From contig ML677326.1 of NCBI GenBank assembly GCA_007922305.1, positions 52,340,453-52,404,452 on the forward strand: a stretch of DNA of 64,000 nucleotides, written 5' to 3'. The DNA is from Dermatemys mawii. Taxonomy: Eukaryota > Chordata > Testudines > Dermatemydidae. The notes below the pieces were generated by a model. The model saw only the letters and a program-made list of their open reading frames with translations. It had not been told where the DNA came from and did not search any database. The translations under genes were made by a program, and so were the position numbers. Below, in pieces: positions 46,401 through 59,850 of this stretch; the first letter of the stretch is position 1; each line of letters opens with the position of its first letter.

Positions 46401-48470
46401 TTATATCTATCTATATATGCCAATAATATTTATATTGACCCAATTCTGCAACTATTACAGGAGTGATATTCACACAACCAAGCAGTCCCTCTAAAGTGGT
46501 AAGGGTTGAAAAAGCCTGTGTGCCTGATGCTGAAATCATTACTTAAAGCCCAACTGTTGCATTTAGCCATTGGGGGTGGGCAGAGCTCCATCATCTCAGG
46601 AGGACCCTTTAGATGGGACTGGGCCTTCCCAAGGCAGAATTCCTCCACAAGTGGCCTGGTATCTAGGTAGTTTGTGAGAACACCATCCTCAAAGATGTTG
46701 CTGCCTGTTCTCCTAGATGGCCCTGACCTTTACCTTTTCCTGCCTTTCCTGCCACAAAGGTCACTCACAGTTGCAATACCAACACTCAGGTAACTTCAGG
46801 GGACTGCTCAGCCCTTCCTTCCCTCCTCACTCCTTCCCACATAGTCTCACATAGTCACATGAAAGCCAGCCACAAGCTAGCCTTCAGTTTGTACTCAAGT
46901 ACAACTCACTGCAGTTGTATGAGATACTTTCAGTTCCATTCTTGCTGAGGTTGAAATTAGAGTTGTGCATTATACCGTGAAGGAAAATTTCCCTGTGATG
47001 ACGTGGAGTCTGTCACTGTTGGTGGAAACATACTGTATATGGAGTAGGTTATAGTTAAAAGGCGTCACATAATTTGTTTTCTTGTTCTTTGGAGTTTAGG
47101 ATTGGGGAACACAACACTTAATTTTAAAGAGATTAAGGTTGGTTGTTTTAGTTTATGGAATCTATGCATATTTTAAATCTCAAGAACACTAGTGGACAGC
47201 AAGGTGTATTGTTACTAAGTTATCTGTTGATCAGCGATCATTCTGAATGGTGTAATTCCATGGTTGAGTAGATTCTTATTGGCCTGAAATTTGTCAAAGA
47301 AGCACTACAATTGAATGTATATTGGTGTATTGCACCAGCTGCTCCTTATGTTCCACAAGTTCAAATAATGACAAATTCTACTTAAGAATCTACACACACC
47401 TTCTAATGTGAAATGTGAAGGAAGTTCCACATCCTGTCTGTTTTTCAAGTGAATTTGATTACTTCTCTTAACTGCCTTTTTTTTCAGCTTCTGAAGATTG
47501 TTTATTGCATGGATTAAATTGTAATCTCATATTCCCCCCCGACTGGAACCTATTTTAGTGAGTTAAATACTGAATTATATGTTATTTCATTTGCCAGTTC
47601 TTACATACTGTAGATGGATTCCTAATCTGATCATTTTAATAGCCTGCCACAGACTCTGTATTGGTACTCCAAAAATAAACAAAAATATGCAAAGTTAATT
47701 AATTCAAGTTCATTGACATAAGCAGAAGTATTACTTATAATCAGTCCCTGTATATTTCTAGGGTTAAAACCCTATCACAGAAGAAACTTTTGTTGCAATA
47801 ACTTTTTTGCTACAGAAAAAATTGTATAAAAAAGGACATACCAAACTTTAAAAAATGATTCTTTGATTTATTTAAAATGTGCTAAAAAAGTTAATCAAAA
47901 TAACTTCCATTTTTACACTGTGTACAAAACTTCCCAGTTTACTGAAACACTACTATGTTATTTTCCAGATAGAATAATTTTCCCTACCATGATTTGGATT
48001 TTGCATTTTATTTGCCTTCTGTTATGCATGCCATATACCCATTTTCTAACTTAATTCAGTAGAATTTCTGTCTTTAGAGTCAAAGTAAAACCTAGCATCT
48101 GTTGTTACCAAATGTCTTCTAAAAACACTGATACAAATTAAACATGAAGATTTCACTCCCGAATCATTTTCATGGAAGATATAGCTCAGATTTCCATGTA
48201 CATTATGTACCATAGCAAAATCTCTGTTTCTTAAGTGTACAGTAACACATTTTACAATTTTTCTTTTTGGAAAGAATTGCCATTGTAATTGCCTTTAATT
48301 ACACCACAAAATATGTACACCTCTAAAATGATGGTGGGGATCACACAATATGTAGGTTAATACAAAAAGAAAACTTTATTTGCACTTTTTTCCTCATTGT
48401 CTAAAATATGGGTGAAAAAAGCCCTGAACATCTATTCATATATTATTTTTATGTGTAGAATAATTGTCCC

Positions 48471-48472
<2 letters not shown>

Positions 48473-48508
<36 letters not shown>

Positions 48509-48531
48509 TTATTATTTTATTATTATTATTG
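48473..48531. repeat. (TTA)n microsatellite
   Basis: About 59 bases of TTA units, interrupted by a few TTTTA variants in the last third. Confidence 0.95.
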
Positions 48532-50176
48532 TATTGTGGTAGCACTGAAAATTTACAGTTAGAATAGGTTGGAAAATTGAAGAGTGGGGAGAGGGGAGGG
48601 AAGGGAAGGGAATTGCAAACATTACTCTCTTTTTGTTGTAAATTCAGAAAATGTCATACAACTTCAGCCCTGATCATGGAATGGGTACCATGGTATTAAG
48701 TGCTGTACATACATTAAGAAAAAGCAGTCCCAAGGTGCTTACAATTGTAGTTATTTGTTAATAGCCTGTTGCTGCAGAAATATTCATGCTCCAGCTTCTG
48801 GAAATTGCAGATTATAAACAGAGCAGTAATGTTACAGCACACAAAAGGAGATGCCTGAAGACAGCGAGGTTTAAAACAGCGAGGTTTAACTTTGTATCCA
48901 TGAACTGTCACAATGAAAGTTACAGTGGAACAGCTGAGGTGCCTATCCACAAAACAAAATAATGGTGCATTTAACAATTTACAGAAACTGAATGATGTGC
49001 CAGATTAGGCAGCTAAAGGGATGGTTAAAAACCATGCCCAGCTCAGTCAGAGCATGGTATAAAATTGCTACATGTGCAGGGCCTAATTCTAATTCCTGGG
49101 CAGGGAGGGGTAGAGGAGGATCTTATGTCAACATTTATCAAAGTATATTTTAGCAAGTTAACAGGGGGAAATCCCTCGGAGGATGCTGAACACTTCATAA
49201 AACCTCATAGTGTAGCTGATCAAGAAGCAGAAAAAAAACCCACTGTTTCAGAACATCTACAGAGTCAAGTCTTCACTTTTATTTTTCCTTTCTCTCAAAA
49301 TCAACAGAGTATATTAGCACATTTTCAATGCTGTAAATTTGACTTTAAAGCCCAACTAAGTGTAAAATTTATCTATTGTCAGGTAATATTTGAAATCTTG
49401 GCAACCGTATATGTTCTCTAAGAAATTTTACCACGTAAGTAGCTACTATTCAGTTCTCAATATTACCATGAGCATCCTCCAACTTAAGATTGATTTGAAC
49501 CGAGTAGCATTGGTTACAAAAGATCTCTAGACAATACAATTTCCTTCTAAACAACGTCATGACATCCATCTTGATTCTAATCTCTTAAATTCTATCATAT
49601 GAAATTTTATCTCAAAAAGATACTTGTTATGGGTTTTTCACATTTCATTCACTATGATATCACTTATTATTGCTATTATAATTTGTGTAGCATTATAAAT
49701 ATACATGGCAGTTTATGAAACACGGAGTAAGACAACACTTCCTGACTTGAAGATCTCATAGTCTAATATAGATCAGGCAAAGACCCAGCATAAGACATAG
49801 CAAAAGTAAGGAATGGTATGAAGATATTGATGTAGCTAAAAAGAAAGGAAGATTTTTTGGAAAGCAATTAATTTTAAGATGGTTTCTGTAGCAGGAAAGC
49901 AAGGGTACTAAACTTATGATTATCAGGGTTCACTGTTGTGGTATCAAAAGTGCTCTTGAAGTAGTATGGGTCCATTCCTGAAGTTCTTAGTCAGATAAAA
50001 TTCCTGCTAATTTTGTCACATAGAAGGCTGCAAGCCTCTAGACTTACTCCACAGTAGTAACATGCTACTTAACATGAATAGGTGGCAACATCTGACCATT
50101 AATTTATAAAGCCATTGGCGCAGTGGCTGTGTCTTCTTTGTATGTATTGTAAAGCACCTAGTTCACTGTGGGTGAT

Positions 50177-50573
50177 TGTAATAGGGTGCTGGCTCAGAGG
50201 ATCAAGCCAGGCCCCTGTTAGCCCGGACCCAGAGAGAAGAAGGTACTAGCTGGAGCTGTCTGGGAGGCCACGCCCTACTTGACTAAGGAGAGACACCTGC
50301 AGGTCTGAGTAGCCAGCCTGCTATAAAAGCTGGCAGGAAGGAAGCAGAGGGAGACTAGAGGGAGAGGAGACCAGGGAGACAGGAAAGGGAAGAGTGTGGG
50401 GCTTTAGATCACTGCTGGTCAGGAAGCTAGCAGTTTCTCTGAGCACTGGTCTGTAGACATCTGTAAATAGTAGGGGGGGTGGGGATGGACACAAGCAATA
50501 AAGGACACGGATGCTGCATTTAAAGTGGTCTCCGGGAGTTTTGGTGAAGAGGACCAGCAAGGGCCCGGTTACA
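50177..50573 (+). mobile_element. Solo LTR of a Gypsy-type element, 5-bp TSD
   Basis: The 397-bp LTR begins TGTAATAGGGTGCTGG and ends GGGCCCGGTTACA. GTGAT flanks both sides (50172-50176 and 50574-50578). Internal signals are CTATAAAAGCTGG (50321 onward) and AATAAA (50497-50502). The start and the TATA region resemble the LTR at 6079-6456 (TGTAGCAGGGTGCTGG and CTATAAAAGCTGG), so the two are related families. Confidence 0.85.
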
Positions 50574-51117
50574 GTGATCAACAAGTAATATATGGCAATA
50601 GTAATAATTAATAACATTACAATTTGTCAAGCATTTTTAAAATGTTTTATATAAAAAATCCTTTCCCTTTTTAGTGGGAAAATACTCAGCATTCAGGAAA
50701 AGGAGGAGAGAATTTACAATAAAATGAAAGAATAATCTTTATTTTGATTAGAAAGTCTGAAGATATAATAAAAAAAAAATGCCTAAGATGCAGTAAGGGA
50801 AAAAGGGAGTTTATTTAAAACTAGTGAATTTCTACCACATTTATCCAAGTATTTGTTTCAGACATTATTTTTGCCCTTTATTTTGATATTTTATCTCTCC
50901 TTCCCGCAGTTTCAGTCTGAAAATATGTTTATCACTAGTTATGAAATCATCTTTACAAAATCTGTGAGGGCTAATATTTAGCCTAGGCCATTAAACTAAA
51001 AAGATCTCCTGAACACATTTTTTCACTAAGGAGGATGGGGAAAATACAAAAAATAAACATGAACATTGAAGATTACACTACAAACTATGGACAATAATAG
51101 AGAGAGAGCTGATGGCT
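50574..51117. other. No gene recognised
   Basis: AT-rich spacer between the solo LTR and the CR1 copy; nothing recognised. Confidence 0.5.
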
Positions 51118-52025
51118 GCCTCTCCATAATTTGCAAGTTTGCAGATGACACTAAACTTGGAGGAGTGGTAGATACGCTGGAGGGTAGGGACAGGATATAG
51201 AGGGACCTAGACAAATTAGAAGATTGGGCCAAGAGAAATTTGATGAGATTCAACAAGGACAAGTGCAGAGTCCTGCACTTAGGATGGAAGAATCTCATGC
51301 ACGGCTACAGACTAGGGACCGAATGGCTAGGCAGCAGTTCTGCAGAAAAGAACTAGGGGTTACAGAGGATGAGAAGCTGGATATGAGTCAACAGTGTGCC
51401 CTCGTTGCCAAGAAGGCTAACAGCATTTTGGGCTTTATAAGTAGGGGAATTGCCAGCAGATCGAGGGATGTGATTGTTCCCCTCTATTCAACATTGGTAA
51501 GGCCTCATCTGGAGTACTATGCCCAGTTTTGGGGCTCACACTACAAGAAGGATGTGGAAAAATTGGAAAGAATCCAGAGAAGGGCAACAAAAATTATTTG
51601 GGATCTGGAGCACATGACTTATGAGGAAAGGCTGAGAGAACTGAGATTGTTTAGTCTACAGAAGAGAAGACTGAGGGGAGATTTGGTAGCTGCTTTCAAC
51701 TACCTGAAAGGGGGTTCCAAAGAGGATGGATTTAGACTGTTCTCAGTGGTACCAGATGACAGAACAAGGAGTAATGGTCTCAAGTTGCAGTGTGGAAGGT
51801 TTAGGTTGGATATTAGGAAAAAACCTTTTCACTAGGAGGGTGGTGAAGCATTAGAATGGGTTACCTAGGGAGGTGGTAGAATCTCCTTCCTTAGAGGTTT
51901 TTAAGGTCAGGCTTGACAAAACCCTGGCTGGGATGATTTAGTTGGGGATTGGTCCTGCTTTGAGCAGGGGGTTGGACTAGATGACCTCCTGAGGTCCCTT
52001 CCAACCCTGATATTCTATTATTCTA
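51118..52025 (+). mobile_element. CR1 LINE, 5'-truncated, complete 3' end
   Basis: Plus-strand CR1 copy of about 0.9 kb with a clear 3' end: GGTTGGACTAGATGACCTCC, then CTTCCAACCCTGATATTC and the terminal ATTCTATTATTCTA microsatellite. The coding part holds the end of ORF2. Confidence 0.92.
51138..51835 (+). pseudogene. CR1 ORF2 C-terminal remnant
   Basis: It starts at the reverse transcriptase catalytic motif FADDTKLGG (51138 onward), with a stop soon after. A one-base loss near 51353 shifts the frame just before LGVTEDEKL. From there the frame is open through [37 protein letters not shown] and [15 protein letters not shown] to a stop at 51833-51835. It is a different CR1 subfamily from the copy at 22-23 kb. 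Confidence 0.88.
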
Positions 52026-52869
52026 ATTAACTGTAATTCCATCATACTCTTAACAGGGGCATGAATAGAAAAGAAATGGTGTCTCTTCTTTAAATATTTA
52101 CGTTAGTCCTTTTATTCTCATTTTCCACTGTAAAATATGGTTCATCTACTGTGCATTAAATCTTTTATTCCAAAGAATGTCACCTAGTGACTTTTTAATC
52201 TGCCTTCTATGTAATAATCATGGATTTTGTACATTCTTGAAACAAACAAACTTGGAAGGGGAATTCTGAAGAAAAAGAATTACTTGGACCTAGCACTATC
52301 AATGCCACATTCTACTCTTCAGAAATAGCAATAGCAGAATAAATACGCTAATTGTTGAAGCTCTTCCTAATACAGTGCATGATAATCAAGAAGTAGACTG
52401 CCCAGTCCTTTAGCACCCTCAACCCTATAAGGTGAAGGTTCTGTACACTTTGAAAGAATTACTCTGAATATTGCAGAATCAAGGATTTATGCATTGTAAT
52501 TCCATGCATCATGATTTCTAACTTTTAGGCACCTAGAAAATCACAGCATTGAGTTAGACACCTAGGCTCTATACATTAGTGAGGAGAAATAGGTATGGTG
52601 ATTTGAGTGTTCTGAATTGTGGATGATTTTATGAAACTGTATCATGAACCTACTGTGTCACAGAAAGCCTATAAGTATGTGGATCCAACATGAGTTAACA
52701 GGATTGTATTATGTCTCTTTAAGGCCAGAGACAATGGTGAGTGATCATCATTCAAAAATCATCTATTTAAACTAGAACAACTCAAGACAATGGATTTGCT
52801 CAAACTGGGAGAAAACACTTCCTTCTCTTATCTGAAGGGAGAGTTTGTGTTTTGAGAGAGAGTATTGGA
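52026..52869. other. No gene recognised
   Basis: AT-rich sequence; nothing recognised. Confidence 0.5.
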
Positions 52870-52990
52870 AAGTTACCAGAAGGAGATTTGAAGAGAGCTC
52901 TGTAGAGCTCAAAAGCTTGTTTCTTTCACCAACAGAAGCTGGTCCAATAAAAGATATTACCTCACCCACCTTGTCTTTCTCATATCCTCA
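52870..52990 (+). mobile_element. Penelope-like tail fragment
   Basis: GAGAGCTCTGTAGAGCTC, AAAAGCTTGTTTCTTTCACC, AACAGAAGCTGGTCCAATAA, AAGATATTACCTCACCCACC and TTGTCTTTCTCATATCC match the standard tail seen twice elsewhere in the window. This is the best-preserved copy. Confidence 0.7.
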
Positions 52991-53994
52991 GAGTGATAAT
53001 GGCTACAACACTGAAAACAACAAAAGAAGCCTGTGACCCAGTAGGAGTCTATAAAAGGATTCACAGGGGCGGGTTTGTAACTGGGTGGAGAGAAATTTTG
53101 CACCAAATTAATTATGATAAGGGCAGGGTAGAGAAGGAAGAGGAAGACCTTGCCTGACTGATGGAATGAATGGGAGATGATCCCACCAGGAAAGAGTGAC
53201 CTAGTTAGGAAGATTTTGTTTAGGATGTACAGTGTTGTTGATTTGTATGATCTGTTTCTCCTGTGCTTTATATGATTAAATATAAAGAGCATAAAGATGT
53301 TAGCCTGTACTAAGTGTATGTTTGTTAATTGTTTCACAAATGCTGTGTGCCACTCAAACAAGTGAAGATGTACTTGATATGGCTCAGCTGTGCCTCCGCT
53401 GCTGCTACTCATGTTATCATGGCTACACTGCTGTTTATATATGCGCTAGTTTAATGAGAGCTAACACAACTATATGTACAGAAACACGGGAATCACACCC
53501 CTAGCTTGTAGTAACTTTTACTCTGACAGAATGGTCTAACATAAAGCTAGTTGAAGAATGGATTTTTTTATTCAAAAAAATTAGTTTAAAAGAAATCATT
53601 TTGACAAAAAATGAACTTTTTTTAAAAAACTTTCAATTAATTGAAATTTTTAAAAATATAATTTTAGGGGAAAAGAAGCATTTTGTTTGCTCCAAAAGGA
53701 GACACTTTGTTTCAATTCTGAGTATTTTTACACACTTTAAAAATTAAAGGTAATTTCAAAATGAGAAAAGTTCAAAAATATTGGAAAAAATGTTTACATA
53801 GGATGTAAATTCTTTTAGGTTTTGGGGGTTTTTTTACTGGAACAATTTGTTGAAACATATTGGTGTTGCTGAATCTGCCTCTTCACTGAAAGATAATTTA
53901 GTGTGAAACATTTCTCAGCTTTAGTCTAACAAGGCTGTAGTGTAACTGAGAATCTGGCCCAAACTGTTCTTGATTCAAGGCCTTTCAGGTTACA
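52991..53994. other. No gene recognised; A/T-rich low-complexity block
   Basis: Between about 53560 and 53830 there is a run of A- and T-rich segments with many short inverted pieces such as AATTAATTGAAATTTTT. No exon was seen. Confidence 0.45.
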
Positions 53995-54165
53995 TTGGTC
54001 AGGGTCAGCTGACTGGAGCCCAGTGGGCTGAAAACTGCAGTGTAGATATTTGGATCAGGCTGGATGGAGCCTGAGCTCTTAGACCCTATGAGCCTATGTC
54101 TATTGACCAGAGTCTAATACTCTTTGCCATGTGTTTTTTTATTGCAGTATAGATGTGCCCTTCAT
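53995..54165. mobile_element. MITE, CAGTGTAGACATT family
   Basis: GTCAGCTGACTGGAGCCCAG, ACTGCAGTGTAGATATTTGG, GATGGAGCCTGAGCTC and ATTGCAGTATAGATGTGCCC correspond to the family at 33140-33310 in the opposite orientation. Confidence 0.6.
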
Positions 54166-57100
54166 CTGGAATTCACACCCTCTGTTGACCTGAGAAAGCC
54201 CTAATTTGTTGACCTTCTAGGAAAAGTATAAACCATACTTACTTGTACTGGCTTTTGTTTTTAGTAAACGGAGGCAGAACAGACGTGAAATTTTAGAGGG
54301 AGTTCATTGGATTTGACATTTACCACCATCTTGTTCTTGTGATGGTATATTCTAACATTTTTTCCCATGATGTGTGACTTTTAGAAATCTCAGAATAAAT
54401 AAAAATGCGTAATTGGTTCTCAGGAGTTTATAAAGTATAATATGTTCAATTATCTAAAAATACTCACCTGCTGGTTTTCCTTTCCAAAGAATATGTTGTT
54501 GTGTTAACATATATAGCCAACTGCAAACTGATTATAGGGATTTGTCATTTGAGTATCTCAAGAATAATTGAGCCTTAGTATCAGGTTTTACTCTCCCTAA
54601 ATTTAAAATGTGTTTTAAATGCTATCGAATTCATACCTGTAACTCTGACTTGAGCAGAGTCACACATGTGATGCATTGGTGCCAATATGTGCAATGACTA
54701 GAGAAGGAAGATTCATGATGTTCTCTCAATGCACATCTTTCAGTGAAAACATTAATCCAAGCAGCATTGCACAATCTATTTTTGTTAAAATGCATCTCAA
54801 TGAAACGCCCCAACGGGATAATTCCTGTGGAATAATATGCACCCCTCAATTTCTGTTGTAACTGCTGGATATGAATTTAAATCTCCAGCTGGAATTCAAT
54901 CAACAAGAACCAGGCACCAGATGTGTATCTCCACTATCACGCAACATATGTGCCCCAAGCTGCACAGCTGCTCTTCCATATTTGAATGACAATATTTAAA
55001 TGATAAAAATATGTAATAAAGAAAATGTGGTTGGACATTCATGGTGGTGAAGACTGAATTATACAGGCCTTCTCAATAATAAATACGTAGTATAAGCTAC
55101 TGAATTCAAATATTCAAATATTAATAATATTGCGTTTATTGGCTTTGGCTGGAAAATGCAGGTTAACATATGGACCATATCCAGTATCAGTCACATTATA
55201 CGTCTTCCTGTTTCTAATGGTTGCTTTGGGTAATCATCATGGTAGGTTTTCCTTTATATAAGAACAACACAGTTTTTATTTTGAAGTTTGGATAATGTTA
55301 AAAATGAGTCATAATGAATAGATTTTTCTTCTAGACCAGCAGGAAATTAAGAGTCATTTGGAAGGAGGAACTTCAACAGTTCTGGTGTGATATTATTCAT
55401 TTTTTCATCAAGTCTCAGAATATTCCTACTGTTATGCTGAACGAAACAAAGTGTTTAATAGATTCCTGGCTTTTCTGTAATATGATCTCAAAAAAAAATA
55501 TAAAAAGCAATTTCTACAAGGCAAAATCTGTTTGTATTTTCCTTCAGATACAAATAAAACATTTGCCATATTTCTAATAGCAGATGGTTAATTGTGTTTG
55601 TGTGCAGCACTACAACTAGTAAAATAGTAAATAGCAGTACATTTTCTATTCATAATTTTTTATGAAGCTTCTGAAACCTGATAAACAAACTCCCAGTAAT
55701 TATGTGCAAATTCTCTAAGCCTATCCAGGAAAAACTCTTTTTAACTGCCAAGCACATGAAAACTAGAGAGCAAAGGTCAGATTCTCCAGTCCATTGCATC
55801 AGTTTTACACCAGTATAAATCACCATAAATAGTGAAGTTAAGCTGGGATAATAGAATGAAGAATCAAACTACGTGAAGGAAACAAGGGTCAATGTAAAAC
55901 TGTACAGTATAAAAAATTTTACAGACAATAATTAAGGTAGTAACTGTATAATAAAATACACTTCTTAGATTATAAACAAATAAAAAAACCAGGAAATATC
56001 AAGAATGGGAGGCAATCCTTTCAAATAAAAAATAAGTGAAAAAGCCATCACAGTGTGCTTTTAATAAGCATACCAATGTTACATTTCAAAAGGAATTGAC
56101 AAAGTTACAGCATTCAGGTTCCGGAATTCTTTCTAAAGAAAGAGAAACATAAGTTATTGGACAAATAAGAGAAAAAACAGGTATTTTGTACACCAAACAG
56201 GTATCTTTGGCAAAGTGACATTTTTTGTTAATTTTATAGAATTCTTTTCTGAAAATGTGTACATACATGGAAGACTGACAACTAAAAATGATTTCCAGAT
56301 AAACAGGATTCTGAAAGTGTTCAGAAGTTGTGCCTAATCCTGATGACTCTTACTGATGGGAGTAACAGATTTCTGTGAATAATCTAAATGAAGCCAATGG
56401 GACCATCCACAGGAGTAAGGGCTTTCTGAATCAGGTCCATTATTATTAATTTGCAATCTGAATTCCTGTATCTGATACTGAAGCAACATGACTCTCACTT
56501 TTGTTGCACTCTAAAATCAAAGCCAGGTGGTGAGGAAAATAGTCTGCCTGAGATCTAATGATTTTAATTCAACAAATTATTTCATAGGATAAATATCAAA
56601 GATAATCAGCAAATGTGTAAAATAATTACATTTTATAGTGTGAATGCTGCCAAAACTTCAGAGGAAATTAGACATCATTAAAACACACACAAATACTGAG
56701 CACAATTCTGCTTTGTTACACCCAGGCACTTCCCATTGATTTCATTGAACCTGCACAGATGTGACTGAGCAAAATGTCACTTAATGTGTTCAAAGACTCA
56801 GACTAAATCTTCACAAAGCAAGGAATTCAGAGCTGCAGCTGCTATTTGATCCTTAACTTACCCCATTTAGTCCAGGCATTGTAAACTTTTTCTAATTATT
56901 TTACTTGTGGGCAGTATGTGTGTTCAAGAGTGTAAATTAAAAACGTAGTAGGATTGTCATGTTCTGTGTTTGTCATCTCAATTTAAAATATATCTTGCCA
57001 CACCCAGTCTTGATGGAATCAGATACTCTGGTTTGGAAGAAGCAGCACAGAATGCCTAATTGCCATTCTGCAGCCCAAGAAAAAGATGTATTTTTCCCCA

Positions 57101-59559
57101 TTCCCTGCATAGCTCTGGAGGTCTACATAGCTTCCACAGGGCAATAATTAGAATGGGAATTACTACTGAAATAGATACTTTGATCTGACCCCTGTACACT
57201 GTTGATGGTGCAAAAGAACTTGCCCACTGCCAGATATCCCCAGCTGGGGATAAATTCAACTAGTGTGTAGACTGCATAGCTGATTTCTTTGCTATGACTT
57301 CCTACAGTATTCTATTTTGTGGGCATGAATAGGCACCCCTAGAGCACTACTGCATGCCAGCTGTACTGAGCTTGCATAACGGGCTTTGAAGGCTGTAGCC
57401 AATGGGAGTTCATTTAAAGTACACCCCAGCTGCTCTAAATTATAATAGAGTTGGCACAGAACCAGCTCCAGAAGCAGGGAGCTACAATTGGCTCTTTTGC
57501 AGCCTGCCTCCCCATGGCTAAAATCTGGGCCTAAATCTCTTAACAGCTACAAAAGCATTTTCCAAATAAGATAAAACTCACTAGTTAATACACAACTAAC
57601 TTACTCTAAAAATATACTTTTATTACTGTTCATGAGAAATGAATCCTGAGAAAATAGCATTACTTGCCTTTTTCTCAATCAAATAGCCTACATGGAACAG
57701 GTTTTCGGGGGCTAAACAGAACATTTTGTAATTTAAAAAGATACTTGTTCAAAAGTAGCATTATTTTCCAAAATACAAAAAGGCACCAGTCTGCCTAAGA
57801 ACAAAAAGTTGGTAAGGCCCCTATCCTGCAAAGAGAACCATGTGGGCAGAACCCATTGATTTCAATGGGTTTCTGCTCAGGGGTTCGCCCACATGCTTAC
57901 ATTTCCAAGATGGAGGCCTAAATGTTGTATGCTAACCACGCAGAGTAATTGTATATTGCATTTGGATATCAGGTCCAAAAAACCTCAATGAAGCATATCC
58001 TCTGATGTATGTTTGTTTTCCAGTGTTGAAGGTATTCCTAATTCAGTGAAGTCCCCAGTTAAATTTACTATCATCACCAGATCATAACAAAGTTATATGA
58101 AATGGATGCAGATCTCATAAACTGCCACATTTGTTCAATAATAGGTTATAGTAGCCAAATTTCTGGTTACCTCAGTATCAACATTGAAATAGTAAGCAAC
58201 TTTCAGGGTTGGGGGTAGAAAACAGTAAGTTGCAGGAGATGCCTGACAACTTTATTATTGCAATGGATCACATTAATGAAGACATAAAGTTACAAACAGT
58301 TGTAATAAAAAAGGCAGTGCTAACAATGTAAAGTGGTCCATTACATGTTCAGTATGACAACTTTATTACTGCAGTGGACCACTATTGCAATTACAAATGG
58401 GATATATATTACACATACTGTAGCTTCTTTTGAGACAAAAGAGCACAACAGGCCAACATATTACTGTAAGAACATATAAGGCACAACAATTACTTTGAAC
58501 AGTTTCAAAAACAAGAAAGTTAGCCATCATAATCAGGGAATCTGGTACAACTTTTTATTTTTTTTAAAAAAAGAAAGAATATTTACGACAGTAACAGGAA
58601 GGAAGGAAAACATGACTTCCTCCAATTTAGATTTTATTATGGACTAATGGAGAACATCTACTTCCACAAAACTACTCTAAATAGATCAAGATAATATAAT
58701 AAGGTAATAAAAATCTATTCAATTAGTAATAAAATGGATTTAATTTAAAATGGCTAAGGTATCACAAATCTTCAGGAAAAATGTACAGCTATGCAAATTT
58801 CAACAACAAATGCTAATCAAATAATTACCTCTTTTGGTTCACTCAAGGAAAATATTCTCTAGTTTGGTGTTTTTGTCTGTGTATGTGTGTGTTAATTTCA
58901 TAAAGCCTAATCAAGGTTAAAAATGCCAACAAGTTACAAACTACAAATACAGAAATCAATTGGATTTCATGGCATCAGAATTAGACAAGAAAAGAGTGGC
59001 TAGGCATTCAGTTTTTGAACAGATGGTTCCAAATGAGACTGCATGGTTGTACCTTGCGGCAGAATCTGGCCACTGTAAGAAGAGATGCTCTTAGTAGGAG
59101 AGGTGAGTTTCTCCCTTTTTTAAATTATTTACTCAGTACCAATCAACCAAGGAGCTGACTGGTGCACGTCTAATAGTGAACTGTAGATTTTTGCAAAGAA
59201 AGTCTTTCTCTAGAATATTGAATCTTCTTATAATTTACTAATAGGATTCCATCTCTGGAATCATCACTTTGTTCACTAGATTTGGCATCTCTACCAGTAT
59301 TCTAATTTAGCTATGGTTTTTAGGGTGCAATTAACACTCAAGATAGTGGCAGACTATGGTGAGGTTCCATCAATCCAGAAAGGAAATCAGAATCAGAATA
59401 CAGTCAACTTCTGTGGAATTATAAACAACTTTCAAAGGCAACAATATTCTTTAAAAGTTTACATTACAACAGAGCCAGAATTAAAATTAAGTGTTCAAAT
59501 AACTTACAGTAGATGGATGTAGCACCAATAGTTGGCCTTAAGTGATGCTTAACAACTGC
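54166..59559. other. Mostly unrecognised AT-rich sequence with hairpin-repeat remnants
   Basis: 55778-55860 (AGGTCAGATTCTCCAGTCC, TTTTACACCAGTATAAATCA) and 57825-57900 (CAGAACCCATTGATTTCAAT followed by GGGTTTCTGC) are short palindromic repeats of the kinds common in reptiles and birds. 58245-58270 and 58356-58381 are direct repeats matching 23 of 26. No exon or RNA gene was recognised. Confidence 0.45.
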
Positions 59560-59650
59560 TGCTTTCAGTTTTACTGGTGTAAATCCAGAGTAACTCTACA
59601 GACTTTACTAATAGTTTTACACTGGTATTAGTTAGGCCAGAATTTGACCC
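59560..59650. repeat. Hairpin repeat, TTTACACTGGTGTAA class
   Basis: TTTTACTGGTGTAAATCCAG and GAGTAACTCT are mirrored by TAGTTTTACACTGGTA and the GGCCAGAATTTGACCC end. It is the same class as the fragment at 55778-55860. Confidence 0.5.
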
Positions 59651-59734
59651 TGTGTGTTTGTACAGTGCCTAGCACAAAGGAGCTCTGTAATACAAATAAC
59701 AAACAATAACATTCTTCTATATGAGATAGATTAA

Positions 59735-59850
59735 TAATTTGACTCCATGCATCCGAAGAACTGGGTTTTTATCCATGAAAGTTTATGCCCAAATAAATGT
59801 TAGTCTTTGAGATGCCACCAGACTCCTCATAGTCTGTATCCACAAAAACC
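59735..59850 (+). mobile_element. Retroelement 3' tail (GCATCCGAAGAA type)
   Basis: CCATGCATCCGAAGAACTGG, CCATGAAAGTTTATGCCC, AAATAAATGTTAGTCTTTG and GATGCCACCAGACTCCTC form a stereotyped tail known to me from many turtle retrocopies, possibly Penelope-like. Confidence 0.55.

Larger units (their letters stand above)
42866..50176. other. Long stretch without recognised genes
   Basis: Besides the (CA)n and (TTA)n microsatellites, an AAT-rich run near 44571-44604 and a GGGAA-rich patch at 48590-48612, I see no exon, RNA gene or named repeat. ORFs are at most 118 codons and without resemblance to known proteins. Confidence 0.45.

Noticed and set aside
49065..49421. 118-codon plus-strand ORF
   Set aside because: AT-rich, no recognisable domain, no supporting splice or promoter signals.
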